This document shows positions 1-9,631 of a stretch of 64,000 nucleotides of DNA, in pieces. A model generated the notes under the pieces. It worked only from the letters and a program-made list of their open reading frames with translations, did not search any database and had not been told where the DNA came from. This DNA comes from Thermophagus xiamenensis (lineage in GTDB: Bacteria > Bacteroidota > Bacteroidia > Bacteroidales > Marinilabiliaceae), in NCBI RefSeq assembly GCF_900112795.1, contig NZ_FONA01000010.1, positions 62,001 through 126,000 on the forward strand, written 5' to 3'. The first letter of the stretch is position 1, and every line of letters begins with the position of its first letter. Both the position numbers and the translations under genes were made by a program.

Positions 1-179
1 TGGAAAAACTGATGGCCAATCGTACATCCATAGTGATAGCTCACCGACTCTCTACTGTTAGAAATGCCGATTGCATCTACGTTTTCCAGGATGGAGAAAT
101 TGTAGAAACTGGAAATCATGTAGAATTAATAGAAAAAGGTGGCGTTTATAAAAAACTACACCAATTACAAATGGGGTAA
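1..179 (+). CDS. ABC transporter ATP-binding protein, C-terminal end (partial)
   Basis: The reading frame is open from base 3 to the TAA at 177-179 and starts before the window. The visible 58 residues contain the H-loop ([10 protein letters not shown]) and the typical end of an ABC ATPase ([17 protein letters not shown]). In this superfamily the H-loop histidine contacts the ATP gamma phosphate. The wording of this tail is most like exporter-type proteins with a fused membrane domain (MsbA-like), but the membrane part is outside the window, so the substrate cannot be named. The gene converges on the LutA-like gene, 20 bases away. Confidence 0.85.
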   Translation, partial: EKLMANRTSIVIAHRLSTVRNADCIYVFQDGEIVETGNHVELIEKGGVYKKLHQLQMG

Positions 180-199
180 TGTTGGGTTAAGGTTCATGT

Positions 200-919
200 T
201 CAGAATCTGGCCAGTATATCGGCAATATGAATGGTTTTTATGGGTAAGTCGTGTTTCCGGATATAACTTTGAATGTTCAGTAGACATGATGCTTCTGTTG
301 AAACAATATATTCGGCTCCGGTTGATAAGGCATTTTCAACTTTTTGTTCAACCATTGCGGTGGAAACAGGTACGAATTTGACCATAAATGTACCTCCAAA
401 TCCGCAGCAAGTGGTATTTTCAGGTAATTCTTTAAATTCAAGACCTTCTACATGCGATAATAACCGACGCGGTTCATCTTTGATACCATATTCACGAAGC
501 GCTGAACATGCATCGTGATAGGTTACTTTATGGTGAAAACTGGCTTCAAAATTCTCTTTCTTTAAATGGTTAACTAAAAAATCGGTTAATTCTACCACAT
601 TTTTACAAACCCTGTTCACTTCGTCCTGCATTGAAGCGTCATCTTTGAATAATTTAGGGTAGTGATTGCGGATATATCCTGCACATGAAGCCGAAGGGAC
701 AACAATGGGGCGGTCATTGGAAAAATCGCGGATAAACTTTTGGGCTATTTTTCTTGATTCTTTCCAGTATCCACTATTGAATGTGGGTTGACCACAACAT
801 GTTTGCCGGGAATTATAGTTTACTTCAACACCCGCTTTTTCAAGAATTTTTACCACATTCCAGGCGGTATCAGGATATAGCTGATCGATGAAACAAGGAA
901 TAAATAAATCTACTGTCAT
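200..919 (-). CDS. lutA: LutA/YkgE-type (Fe-S)-binding oxidoreductase subunit
   Basis: This 239-residue protein has the two cysteine-rich CCG modules of the LutA/GlpC/HdrB family: TCCGQP at about residues 40-45 and TCCGFGG in the second half, each following a conserved preceding cysteine region. In LutABC the protein forms part of the cytoplasmic L-lactate oxidation complex and its CCG modules bind iron-sulfur clusters. The length matches LutA. The usual partners lutB and lutC are not next to it: upstream on the same strand lies a plus-strand gene, and downstream is the end of an ABC transporter. The assignment to the family is firm. The lactate role is inferred from the family, and the missing partners must be elsewhere or absent. 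Confidence 0.8.
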   Translation of the reverse strand: MTVDLFIPCFIDQLYPDTAWNVVKILEKAGVEVNYNSRQTCCGQPTFNSGYWKESRKIAQKFIRDFSNDRPIVVPSASCAGYIRNHYPKLFKDDASMQDEVNRVCKNVVELTDFLVNHLKKENFEASFHHKVTYHDACSALREYGIKDEPRRLLSHVEGLEFKELPENTTCCGFGGTFMVKFVPVSTAMVEQKVENALSTGAEYIVSTEASCLLNIQSYIRKHDLPIKTIHIADILARF

Positions 920-1153
920 GTTATTTTTTATTTATTGCAAATTTAAGGTTTCATCAGTAATTGACACCTTTTATGGTGATGATATTTTGATGGGTTATTA
1001 AGTTTTGCAACCAATGCGTTTGTTACATAAATAAGGTTTTGAAATTAGGCTTTCCTTTCTGATGTAAAAACATAATTCTGATTTTTAATGGTTTAAGTTT
1101 GGTGGTTTTTAAAAGGTTTTCTAATTTAACGGCAAAATTTTAAAGTTGTGCGG

Positions 1154-1687
1154 ATGAAGAAATTTTACCTGGGAATGTTTTTATTGGTTCTTTCTGTTAA
1201 TCTTTTCGGTTTCAATGTTGTATACGACGATGTCACTTTGAAATCGAAGGGATGTATTAATGGTGTGGATGATTGTTTTTCAGGCCAGACCATTGAATTT
1301 ATAGAATCCGACGAACATAAGGGTGCTTTGAGGCAACTAAAAAATGATCTGTTTTTTTATCATGCAGAAGATGTTTTCGGGAATAATATTTTATCAACCA
1401 ATGAGGACTTCGATTTTATTTCTTTAAGTGAGAAAATGGACCAATCTACTTTTAAGATTTGGTATAGTAAAAATGATAATCAAATTGTTGTAACGACTAA
1501 GGAAAATATTAGGTTTTCAGGAGTTCTTTTTGATATTACCGGCACAATTGTATCAGACCAACGTAAAAAATTTGTTGAAGAGAGATTGATTTTTCAAACT
1601 TCTGGGTTAAAAAGAGGCATCTATGTTGTGACTTTATATGGCCCGGGAGGTACTGTTTTAGTTATTTCTAAGATCGTAGTAAATTGA
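1154..1687 (+). CDS. Small secreted protein with possible T9SS type A sorting domain
   Basis: This protein of about 177 residues is not recognised as a known enzyme. It starts with a clear signal peptide (KKFYLGMFLLVLSVNLFGF). Its last 60 residues resemble the type IX secretion C-terminal domain: a beta-rich stretch, then LKRGIYVVTLYG and a final KIVVN, similar to the usual L-x-x-G-I-Y pattern and lysine-containing end. The ATG at 1154 is preferred over the GTG at 1148 because it gives a standard MKK signal start. There is no obvious catalytic motif between the two ends. It stands alone between divergent and convergent neighbours. The export signal is convincing, the T9SS call is tentative, and function is unknown. 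Confidence 0.6.
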   Translation: MKKFYLGMFLLVLSVNLFGFNVVYDDVTLKSKGCINGVDDCFSGQTIEFIESDEHKGALRQLKNDLFFYHAEDVFGNNILSTNEDFDFISLSEKMDQSTFKIWYSKNDNQIVVTTKENIRFSGVLFDITGTIVSDQRKKFVEERLIFQTSGLKRGIYVVTLYGPGGTVLVISKIVVN

Positions 1688-1747
1688 TTCTTCTTTTTAC
1701 CGGAATGGATAGCAGGCATAGATATGTAATGATAGCCCAAGTGATAA

Positions 1748-1791
1748 ATCCCGGCAGAAAATTATTCCTTTTTTAAGGAATCTGCCGGGAT
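1748..1791. terminator. Hairpin between convergent genes, overlapping the msrB stop
   Basis: ATCCCGGCAGA at 1748-1758 pairs perfectly with TCTGCCGGGAT at 1781-1791, an 11-bp stem. The loop holds a second small palindrome (ATTCC, T-run, GGAAT). It lies where the plus-strand secreted-protein gene and minus-strand msrB converge, and its right arm lies inside the last codons of msrB. No long T-run follows either arm, so it may be a bidirectional stop or transcript-end protection hairpin. Confidence 0.55.
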
Positions 1792-2211
1792 GAAATTTAA
1801 AGAGATACTATTCACACAATGGCGAGTGTTTTTTGGGGTGAAACCTTCGCCTGTAAAGACATGCCCTAAATGGCCACCGCATTTGGCACAGATAATTTCG
1901 GTACGTCGTCCGTCGGCATCGGGAACTCGCTTTACAGCCCCTTCTATTTCATCATCAAAACTGGGCCATCCACAACGGGCATCAAACTTATCGTTACTTC
2001 TGTAAAGGTGCGCTCCGCAACGTTTGCAGGTATATATCCCTGCTTCTTCATGTTGGTAGTATTTTCCGGTAAAAGGGAGTTCGGTGCCTTTATGTACAAT
2101 CACATATTCTTCTTCGGGTGTTAATTGCTGAAACTGAAATGCAGTGCTATCTTTTTGTGCCATAACATTAAAGGTGATGATAATTAAAATTAAATGGAAT
2201 AAATATTTCAT
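1762..2211 (-). CDS. msrB: Peptide-methionine (R)-S-oxide reductase, exported
   Basis: MsrB reduces the R-epimer of methionine sulfoxide in proteins. This 149-residue copy shows the zinc-binding pairs CxxC at residues 62/65 and 108/111, the GWPSF motif at 81-85 and the catalytic cysteine at 132 in RHCVNS. Residues 1-18 form a signal peptide ([15 protein letters not shown]), so it should act in the periplasm on exported proteins. The length fits a stand-alone MsrB with signal peptide and no fused MsrA. The gene is monocistronic, and its stop codon lies inside the hairpin at 1748-1791. Confidence 0.95.
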   Translation of the reverse strand: MKYLFHLILIIITFNVMAQKDSTAFQFQQLTPEEEYVIVHKGTELPFTGKYYQHEEAGIYTCKRCGAHLYRSNDKFDARCGWPSFDDEIEGAVKRVPDADGRRTEIICAKCGGHLGHVFTGEGFTPKNTRHCVNSISLNFIPADSLKKE

Positions 2212-2300
2212 AATATGTCGGTTAACCGTATTTTGCTAATGGCTCATCTTTGTGTCTTTTGTTATTACTTGAAATAGATGTTCTTTTGTGATTTAAGTCG

Positions 2301-2660
2301 CCATGCTCGTTTCATCAGTATAAATTTTTTTAAGTTATTGGTCTGATGGAACTCGCATGACCAAAGAGTTTAAAGTGAATAGTTTTTTGTTGTCGGATGT
2401 TTTAGTTACAATAATCACCTACAGCCTAACGGCCTATTGGCCTAATAGCCTAATCTGGCCATGCTCGTTCATTCGTATAAAGTTTACTTACTTTATTGAT
2501 ATATTGCTTCTTAAAAGTAGTTGTTAGTCAATAGTCATTAGTGGTTAGTTAATTGTCTATCTTACCAAACTCTTCAAGCCATTCAATCTCATCATCTAAC
2601 AACAAAATATCCTATTGGCCTAATGGCCTATCGGCCTTTTCTGCCAGTGCACTTCTGCCT
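2301..2660 (-). repeat. Dispersed intergenic element, copy 1 (minus orientation)
   Basis: This is a 360-bp stretch whose reverse complement matches 12063-12411 almost base for base, including distinctive phrases such as GTTAGATGATGAGATTG and ACATCCGACAACAAAAA. It contains two blocks of the 8-bp GGCCTAAT-type repeat and one of the 7-bp ACTAATG type. It fills most of the 504-bp gap between msrB and the copper chaperone gene. Shorter pieces occur near 18130-18245, 19270-19320, 31762-31868 and 49090-49190. It encodes no credible protein. Confidence 0.8.
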
Positions 2661-2715
2661 GGGTCGTTTATACATGTCTTTAATGTGACAAATCTTTTAG
2701 GTCACGTTCCTTTCC

Positions 2716-2925
2716 TTAATTAATTATTTCTGCAGAGTAGCCGGCATCTTTAAGTAATTGAATGATTTCCTCTGCATCCCCGTCGGTCTCAACTGATAAA
2801 ATTCGGTCGGGTGTCTCTAAATCAACGTTCCATCGGGCGATATTGTTCGATTTCTCCAGAAAAGGTGTGATGGCTTTAATACATCCGTTGCACTTGACAT
2901 TTGTTTTGAATTTCAGAGTTTTCAT
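2716..2925 (-). CDS. Copper chaperone-like HMA domain protein
   Basis: This 69-residue protein is a single heavy-metal-associated domain with the metal-binding CxxC in VKCNGCI near its start and a beta-alpha-beta pattern ending in LLKDAGYSAEIIN. Such proteins carry Cu(I) in the cytoplasm and hand it to P-type ATPases. I chose the ATG at 2925, which gives the standard MKTLKFKTNV beginning. A longer frame to 2985 would overlap copA and adds a non-conserved leader. It lies 56 bases downstream of copA on the same strand, so the two are probably co-transcribed. Confidence 0.85.
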   Translation of the reverse strand: MKTLKFKTNVKCNGCIKAITPFLEKSNNIARWNVDLETPDRILSVETDGDAEEIIQLLKDAGYSAEIIN

Positions 2926-2981
2926 GGTTATTACTTTTAGTTTAATTTTTGCGAAAGTTTTGAATGATTTATTGGTGTTTA

Positions 2982-5423
2982 TCACTTGTTTCTTTTAAAT
3001 GAACCTTTTAAGCGAAGACTGTTACTGACTACCGATACCGAGCTGAAAGCCATAGCTGCTCCCGCAATCATCGGATTAAGTAAAAATCCCGTAAAAGGAT
3101 AGAGGATTCCTGCAGCAATGGGTATGGCAACAACATTATAGAAAAAAGCCCAGAAAAGATTTTGTTTTATGGTTCTAACCGTTTTATGTGAAAGTGTTAT
3201 GGCTTCCGGTATTTTATTTAAGTCTGATGTCATAATGGTTAAATCTGCCACATCCATAGCGATGTCCGAACCTTTACCCATAGCCATGGAAACGTCAGCC
3301 AGCGCCAGTGCTTCCGAGTCATTTATGCCGTCGCCAACCATTGCAACAACATTGTATTGTTTTTGAAGGGTTTTAATAAACTGAGCTTTGTCTGCGGGTA
3401 GAACATTTGCACGGTATTGCATGATTCCGGTTTCCTGAGCTACCGCTTTGGCAGTTTGTTCATTGTCGCCGGTCAATAAATATTGTTTGATGCCTAGATT
3501 TTGTAATATATTAACCGCTTTTTTGGAAGAGGTTTTAATTCGGTCGGATACTGCCACAATTGCTGCCGGCGTTTTATTAATTGCCATCCAAATCACCGTT
3601 TGGGCCTTTTCTTGCCATTTTTCTGAAACTTTATATAATTCCTGAGAGATTTCAATCCCTTGAGACTTCATAAATTGTATGTTGCCGATGAGGATTTTGT
3701 CACCTTTAATTGTTGCTTTGAGGCCATGCCCGGCCATGTTCTGAAAATCCGAAACTTGATAGTTTTGTATTTCCTTAGTTTCTTTCAAATAACTGGTGAT
3801 GGCCGGGGCTATGGGATGGTCTGAGCGACTTTCGACAGAATAAAGGAATGAAAGGACTTGGTTTTCCTTTTCTGTTCCGGTAATTAATTTTAGGTCGGTA
3901 ACTTCGGGTGAACCTACAGTGATGGTTCCTGTTTTGTCGAAAACCATTGCTTTAATTTGTCTGGCTTTTTCTAAAGCAGAAGCGTTTTTAATGAGAATTC
4001 CCTTTGTAGCGCCAATACCAATGCCTACCATAATAGCAGTGGGGGTTGCCAGCCCCAGTGCACAAGGACAGGCTATTATCAGAACCGAAACTGTTGCCAG
4101 TAGAGCCTGGGAAAGATAAGTGGTGCCACCGAAAATAACCCATATTAAAAACGTAAGTAAGGCTATGGAAAGGACAGATGGTACAAAGATGCCCGCTACT
4201 TTGTCGGCAAGCTGTTGAACCGGAGCTTTACTCGCCTGTGCTTCTTTTACAGTTTTGATAATTTGTGCCAGTAATGTTTCGTTCCCGATTTTTAATGCTT
4301 TAACAGTAAAGGTTCCCGACTGATTTATGGTACCTGAAAAGACCTTGCTTCCGTTATTTTTTTCAACCGGCATCGGCTCGCCGGTTATCATACTTTCGTC
4401 CACAAATGAGTTGCCGTCAACAACTTCGCCATCTACAGGAATTTTGTTGCCGGGTTTTACAAGCAAACAGTCGCCTGTCGCAACATCGCGGATATCTGTT
4501 TCTTGCCACGAACCATCTGACTGAAGTTTTATTACAGTTTTGGGTTGCAAGCCTGCCAGTTTTTTTATGGCAGAAGAAGTACGTTCTTTTGCTCGTTCTT
4601 CCAGCCATTTCCCTAACATGATAAAGACAATGATTACAGCCGATGCCTCAAAATAGACATGTGCCTCCAATCCTCTGGTGGTCCAGACTTTCGGGAATAG
4701 TGTGTTAAAGCAGCTAAAGAGATAAGCTATTCCGGTACTTATGGCCACTAGGGTATCCATATTGGCACTGCCATGTTTTGCCTGTTTTATTGCATTTATA
4801 AAAAAATGACGGCCAAAAACAAACAAAACAGGTGTCGTCAAAACCCACATAATGTAATTGGCCATTGGAATGTGATTCCAAAACATACCAACAAGGAATA
4901 CAGGAAAGGCCAGCAATCCGGCCCATATCAACCGTATTTTAGTTTGCCGGCTTTTTTTTCGTCGGGATTCTTCGAGCAGCTGCTCACTATTTTCATCATC
5001 ATCCACTATCAGGTTATAACCGATTGAACGTATGGATTTTTGCATTTGGTATACATCGATATTTTCCGGCAGCCAGGTGACATGTACGCTATTTCCCGCC
5101 AGGTTTACATTGGCCTCGATTATGCCGGGCAGTGATTGCAACATACTTTCCACACTTCCGGCACATGCAGCACATGACATGCCGTCGACGGGTAGTATTT
5201 TTTCTTTTACCAAAGGTTTTAAACCGGCTTTTTTTAAGCGGTCAATTATTTCCAATATGGCTTTTCGGTTTTGGGTGATAACCACAATACGTTGATTGTT
5301 GACCTCCCAACTCCAGTGCTCTATTTCATTTGCTTCCTTGAAAATTTTGGCTATTAGCGATTCTTGTACATCACTGCTGGTGCTATCGATGGAAATATAC
5401 CATTTTTGTTTTTTCGATGCCAT
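2982..5423 (-). CDS. copA: Copper-translocating P-type ATPase
   Basis: This is an 813-residue P1B ATPase that exports Cu(I) or similar soft metals across the inner membrane. Visible in order: an unusual N-terminal domain of about 75 residues without CxxC, an HMA domain with CAAC at residues 84-87, about eight membrane segments, the transmembrane CPC metal site at 452-454, the phosphorylated aspartate of DKTGT at 496, and the hinge GDGIND further on. The length is typical for CopA. It heads a minus-strand group with the HMA chaperone downstream. The AraC-type regulator with its own CxxC lies just upstream, so the whole set looks like one copper-resistance unit. Confidence 0.95.
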   Translation of the reverse strand: MASKKQKWYISIDSTSSDVQESLIAKIFKEANEIEHWSWEVNNQRIVVITQNRKAILEIIDRLKKAGLKPLVKEKILPVDGMSCAACAGSVESMLQSLPGIIEANVNLAGNSVHVTWLPENIDVYQMQKSIRSIGYNLIVDDDENSEQLLEESRRKKSRQTKIRLIWAGLLAFPVFLVGMFWNHIPMANYIMWVLTTPVLFVFGRHFFINAIKQAKHGSANMDTLVAISTGIAYLFSCFNTLFPKVWTTRGLEAHVYFEASAVIIVFIMLGKWLEERAKERTSSAIKKLAGLQPKTVIKLQSDGSWQETDIRDVATGDCLLVKPGNKIPVDGEVVDGNSFVDESMITGEPMPVEKNNGSKVFSGTINQSGTFTVKALKIGNETLLAQIIKTVKEAQASKAPVQQLADKVAGIFVPSVLSIALLTFLIWVIFGGTTYLSQALLATVSVLIIACPCALGLATPTAIMVGIGIGATKGILIKNASALEKARQIKAMVFDKTGTITVGSPEVTDLKLITGTEKENQVLSFLYSVESRSDHPIAPAITSYLKETKEIQNYQVSDFQNMAGHGLKATIKGDKILIGNIQFMKSQGIEISQELYKVSEKWQEKAQTVIWMAINKTPAAIVAVSDRIKTSSKKAVNILQNLGIKQYLLTGDNEQTAKAVAQETGIMQYRANVLPADKAQFIKTLQKQYNVVAMVGDGINDSEALALADVSMAMGKGSDIAMDVADLTIMTSDLNKIPEAITLSHKTVRTIKQNLFWAFFYNVVAIPIAAGILYPFTGFLLNPMIAGAAMAFSSVSVVSNSLRLKGSFKRNK

Positions 5424-5515
5424 AACGATACCTTTTGTTACAAAGGTAACTTAGCATCCTTCTTATTTTTTGCATTATTTTCGGAAATACTTACACGCCG
5501 GATTTAAGGAGTAAC

Positions 5516-5576
5516 CACTAATGACTAAATCACTAATCACTAAATCACTAATCACTAATTCACTAATGACTAAATA
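5516..5576. repeat. 7-bp tandem repeat (ACTAATC/ACTAAAT type)
   Basis: About eight imperfect copies of a 7-bp unit such as CACTAAT and GACTAAA lie between copA and the AraC gene. The array begins at the regulator's stop codon, whose TAG is itself part of the repeat pattern. Confidence 0.85.
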
Positions 5577-6136
5577 CTATCAATGCTGTTTCTTTGGGGT
5601 TTACGTAATTGTTTGAATTGGCGAGGGGTCATCCCAGTAATTTTTTTGAATTGATTGGACATATGAGCCGGACTGCTATATCCTAGTGCGTAGGCAATTT
5701 CAGAAAAGTTCATTTCGCCGTATGCGATGAGTTCTTTAACTTTTTCAATCTTTTGCTTGATGATAAACTGCTCGATGGTAATTCCTTCCATCCCCGAAAA
5801 GAGTTGACTAATAAATCGGTAATCGTGATTGATTTGTTGAGCGAGCCACGACGACCAGTTAAAGCCCTGTTCCGGGCTTTGATGATGAATTTGTTTGATG
5901 ATGAGTGTTTTTATGTTATCAACCAGTTGCTTATCACGGTTTTCAATTCGTTCGAAGCCTATTTCGTGAAGCTTTTGGTCTATTTCCTGCATCTTGTCAG
6001 TGGAAATCTCCTCTTCCCGGATTTCTGCAATTCCCAATTCAACAGATATGGGATGAAGTCCGGCTTCGGTTAATATTTTTTTCACCGCCATTATGCAACG
6101 CGGGCAAACCATATTTTTGATGTGAAGCGTTGTCAT
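5570..6136 (-). CDS. AraC-type regulator with N-terminal HMA-like metal sensor
   Basis: This 188-residue protein starts with an HMA-like region carrying CxxC at residues 11 and 14 (MVCPRC) and ends with a two-helix-turn-helix AraC DNA-binding domain (residues about 90-180, with FSEIAYALGYSSPAHMSNQFKK and the closing TGMTPRQFK). The combination is well known next to copper ATPases in Bacteroidota. I infer that metal binding at the CxxC controls transcription of the adjacent copA and chaperone genes. The ATG at 6136 was chosen over 6295 because the longer frame would overlap the dcp gene and lose the conserved start. The stop codon lies in a 7-bp repeat array. Confidence 0.85.
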   Translation of the reverse strand: MTTLHIKNMVCPRCIMAVKKILTEAGLHPISVELGIAEIREEEISTDKMQEIDQKLHEIGFERIENRDKQLVDNIKTLIIKQIHHQSPEQGFNWSSWLAQQINHDYRFISQLFSGMEGITIEQFIIKQKIEKVKELIAYGEMNFSEIAYALGYSSPAHMSNQFKKITGMTPRQFKQLRKPQRNSIDSI

Positions 6137-6276
6137 GACATCAATATTATTAAGGTTTGAAGGGCAGAAGACAGAAACGGAATTGGCCCAAATTAAATGA
6201 TAGGTTCCTGTTAAAACGCCCAAAATCCTGAGATATTTCGCGATTTCAATTACCGCTTCTGCCTTCCGGTCTTTTC

Positions 6277-8394
6277 CTAATTTTTTAATCCGCATCTTAT
6301 CAGTAAGGCATCAATGGATGGCTCTTCACCTCTAAATGCAATGTATAGCTCCATGGGGTCCTTGGTGCCGCCTTTTTCCAAAATATTTTCACGAAAGGCT
6401 TGTGCTGTTTTTCTATCAAAGATACCGTTTTGTTTAAACAATTGAAAGGCATGTGCATCCAATACTTCCGCCCATTTATAGCCATAATATCCGGCGGCAT
6501 AGCCACCATTAAAGATATGACTAAAGGCAGTACTCATGCAGGTTCCTTCAACATCCGGGAAAAGTTCGGTGGGTTGCATTGCCGACTTTTCGAAATTGGT
6601 AACGTCGGTAGCGATTGGTTCTTCAAGGGTATGCCATGCCATATCATTCAATCCGAAACTGATTTGACGTACTGTTGCATATCCGCTTTGGAAATTCCCC
6701 GCAGCTACTATTTTGTCAACTAATTCATCGGGAATGGTTTCTCCCGTTTCGTAGTGTTTGGCGACCATATGTAACCACTCTTTCTGTTGGGCCCAGTTTT
6801 CCATGATTTGAGAGGGTAGTTCTACAAAATCACGGAATACCGATGTCCCCGATAACGATTCATAGGTGACGCGACTCAACATTCCATGTAAGGCATGGCC
6901 GAATTCGTGCAGAAAAGTGGTGACCTCGTTAAACGTTAACAATGATGGTTTTGATTCTGTGGGGCGGGTGAAATTGGTGACTACCGAAATATGCGGACGT
7001 ATATCCTTTCCATTTTCAATATGCTGGTCAAGATATGAGGTCATCCAGGCACCTCCCTGCTTCCCTTCTCTCGGAAAGAAGTCGAGATACAAAACAGCCA
7101 GAAATGAACCATCGGCATCATAGGCCTCATAAGCTTCTACTTCGTCATGGTAAACCGGTATGTCGGAATTTCTTTTAAAAGTAATTCCGTAAAGGCGGTT
7201 GGTTAAGTCGAAAATTCCTTCTTTGACCTTTTCCAGCTGGAAGTAGGGTTTGGTCATTTCATCACTAATATTATACCTGGCGGTTTTTAACTTTTCGGAA
7301 TAATAAGCAAAGTCCCATCTTTGCAGAGTGTCCTTAAATCCCGTCTTACGTGCAAAATCTTCCACTTCTTTAACCTCTTTTTGGGCGAAAGGAAGCGAGG
7401 CTTCGAGAAGTTCCTGCAAAAAACGGTTTACGCGGTCGGGCGTTTTGGCCATCCTTTCCGACAAAACATATTCTGCGTGATTATTGTATCCCAGTAGTTT
7501 TGCTTTTTCGAGACGCAGGGCTACAATTTTTTTTATGATTTCTTTATTGTCGCGATTGTTACCTTTATTACCCCTTGTTGTGTAGGCCATGTACATTTTT
7601 TTTCGAAGTTCCCGGTTGTCGGCAAACTTCATGAAGGGGAAATAGCTTGGAAAATGGAGCGTAAAAATCCATCCTTCCAAATTTTCATTTTTTGCCTTCA
7701 GGGCAGCAGCATCAATTACGTCCTGAGGTAGTCCTGCCAGGTCTTCGGGATTGGTGATGTGAAGCTTGAAATCGTTGGTTTCGGCTAATACGTTTTCCCC
7801 AAATTGGAGAGAAAGTTTGGATAGTTCGGCCGATATTTCACGATATTTTTCTTTCTCGTCACCCGATAACAAAGCACCCCGGCGAGTGAAACTTTTATAG
7901 GTGTCTTCCAGTAACTTATGTTGTTCTTCCGTAAGTGCAGGGGAAGTATGATACTGGTCATAAACCGTCTTAACTTTTGCGAAAAGCTTTTCGTTGAGCC
8001 AAATATCATTTGAATATTCAGAAAGCATTGGAGATACTTCTCTGGCTATGCTTTGAATTTTTTCGTTGGTTTCGGCAGCATTGAGGTTGAAAAATATGTT
8101 ACTGATGCGGTCAAGTCGTTCCCCCGATTTTTCGAGGGCTTCTATTGTATTCTCGAAGGTTGGCGGTTCCGGATTGTTTATGATTGCAGCTATTTCATCT
8201 CTGCCTTCTTTCATGGCCAGTTCAAAGGCCGGCATGAAATGGTCTTCACTTATCTTATCGAAAGGTGCCGTTTGGTGCGGCGTATTAAATGGTTGCAATA
8301 GAGGATTGTTGTCATTCATATTTGTCTTGTTTTTACATGAATAATTTGCTGTAATAATGAAAAACAGCAACAAAGTTAATAGGTTTAGTCTCAT
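6277..8394 (-). CDS. dcp: Peptidyl-dipeptidase Dcp (M3 metallopeptidase), lipoprotein
   Basis: This 705-residue M3 peptidase removes dipeptides from the C-termini of short peptides. The zinc site HEFGH is at residues 496-500 with the downstream helix (ELPSQIMENW) that carries the third ligand. The N-terminus is a lipoprotein signal with lipobox ending at Cys20 (TANYSC), so the enzyme should be anchored in the envelope, unlike the cytoplasmic E. coli Dcp. Length and ending (DALLIRCGL) match the Dcp subfamily. It is followed by the AraC gene after 140 bases; no functional link to copper handling is evident. Confidence 0.93.
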   Translation of the reverse strand: MRLNLLTLLLFFIITANYSCKNKTNMNDNNPLLQPFNTPHQTAPFDKISEDHFMPAFELAMKEGRDEIAAIINNPEPPTFENTIEALEKSGERLDRISNIFFNLNAAETNEKIQSIAREVSPMLSEYSNDIWLNEKLFAKVKTVYDQYHTSPALTEEQHKLLEDTYKSFTRRGALLSGDEKEKYREISAELSKLSLQFGENVLAETNDFKLHITNPEDLAGLPQDVIDAAALKAKNENLEGWIFTLHFPSYFPFMKFADNRELRKKMYMAYTTRGNKGNNRDNKEIIKKIVALRLEKAKLLGYNNHAEYVLSERMAKTPDRVNRFLQELLEASLPFAQKEVKEVEDFARKTGFKDTLQRWDFAYYSEKLKTARYNISDEMTKPYFQLEKVKEGIFDLTNRLYGITFKRNSDIPVYHDEVEAYEAYDADGSFLAVLYLDFFPREGKQGGAWMTSYLDQHIENGKDIRPHISVVTNFTRPTESKPSLLTFNEVTTFLHEFGHALHGMLSRVTYESLSGTSVFRDFVELPSQIMENWAQQKEWLHMVAKHYETGETIPDELVDKIVAAGNFQSGYATVRQISFGLNDMAWHTLEEPIATDVTNFEKSAMQPTELFPDVEGTCMSTAFSHIFNGGYAAGYYGYKWAEVLDAHAFQLFKQNGIFDRKTAQAFRENILEKGGTKDPMELYIAFRGEEPSIDALLIRCGLKN

Positions 8395-8587
8395 GGTTGG
8401 AAAAATTTATTGAAACATATTTTAAGTTATAGAATTGCCAAAATTTTCAGAATGGCCAAAAGTACCATTCGTTTTTTGAATGTGGAATGATTTTGATTGG
8501 TTTTATATTTTATGGCGAAGAGATTTTTGAAAAAGCAAACAAAATGGCTGTTTAATTGCTATATAAGATGGAATAATTACCGGGGCC

Positions 8588-9577
8588 ATGAAAAAGAAAT
8601 TGTTTGCTATAGTATTTTTTTTGTCGATATTTTTAGTTGGAAATTTATGGGGTCAGCAAGACTCTGTTTTTTTGCTTTCGGCAGATGACGTGTATTTGAA
8701 GTACGGGAAAAAGCTTAAAAAGGTCGAAAAGAAAATCAGGCAAGGGGAATATTTTTATATGAAATCAGACCGCCTGAAAGAGGAGATAGACGAACTAAAA
8801 TCTTCGGCTGATGAAAAGCCAATGCGCCTGGCTCAAATGGAGGAGCGGATGTACAGGCTTCAACTGAAAGCTTCTACTTACTATGAAGATGCCAATAAAA
8901 TGCAGTTACGAATATTGAAAAAGTACATGCAAAAGGAGTATCCGACCAAATTTAAAGAAATTGAAGATGAAGTGAAGTACCAATTTCGGCAAGGTTACGT
9001 TATAAGGGAGAGGGGGGTAAGTATGCTTCCCGGCCAATCGCCCTTGAGCTTTGCTGAAGAAGCCTACAGAATAGAGTCGAAAGCATTGCAGGATTTGACT
9101 GCCTTAATGGTGCCGGAAAAGAATGACCAGACTGATGAAAAGGAAAAGCCCGTTGCAGAAGTGAAGGATAATAGTGACGTTGATGAGGCTGATGATGAAC
9201 CAGAAAAGCCTGAAATAGTTTCAGAAACTTTAAAAAATGTGAAACCGAATAGTTTAGGTAACGTAGAAAAAAACATTTTGCAAAACAAAGAGAAGGAAGT
9301 CGGAAACAAAGAACCCGGTATATATTTTTCCATCCAGTTTTTGGCTACCAAAAAAAAGGTTAACAATCAACAAGTAAAAGATATTTATAGCGGACCTTTA
9401 CCTGTGATTGAAGTTAAGGATGGTGTATGGTACAAATTTTCGGCCGGACGGTTTAATACTACCGGAGCGGCAATCCGGAAAATGAAGGAAGAAGGAATTT
9501 ATGGTTTTATCGTTGCTTTTGAAGGAAATCGGAGAATTAGTTTAACAATGGCCCGACGTCTTTTGCAAAAACAGTGA
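8588..9577 (+). CDS. Periplasmic coiled-coil protein with SPOR-like C-terminus
   Basis: This 329-residue protein has a signal peptide (FAIVFFLSIFLVGNLWGQ), a long charged coiled-coil region at about residues 30-150, a low-complexity Glu/Lys/Pro linker (about 175-240) and a C-terminal domain of about 85 residues beginning YFSIQFLATKK. That domain resembles SPOR in layout: IQ start, VWYKFSAGRF core and a late GFIVAF strand. SPOR domains bind denuded peptidoglycan. It is followed at 54 bases by the DUF6588 gene on the same strand, probably in one transcript. An envelope role is inferred; I cannot name it more closely. Confidence 0.65.
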   Translation: MKKKLFAIVFFLSIFLVGNLWGQQDSVFLLSADDVYLKYGKKLKKVEKKIRQGEYFYMKSDRLKEEIDELKSSADEKPMRLAQMEERMYRLQLKASTYYEDANKMQLRILKKYMQKEYPTKFKEIEDEVKYQFRQGYVIRERGVSMLPGQSPLSFAEEAYRIESKALQDLTALMVPEKNDQTDEKEKPVAEVKDNSDVDEADDEPEKPEIVSETLKNVKPNSLGNVEKNILQNKEKEVGNKEPGIYFSIQFLATKKKVNNQQVKDIYSGPLPVIEVKDGVWYKFSAGRFNTTGAAIRKMKEEGIYGFIVAFEGNRRISLTMARRLLQKQ

Positions 9578-9631
9578 TTATATTTAGATAGAGTTTAGAT
9601 TAATAGAGGAATTAACCAAAACTTGGATCAC

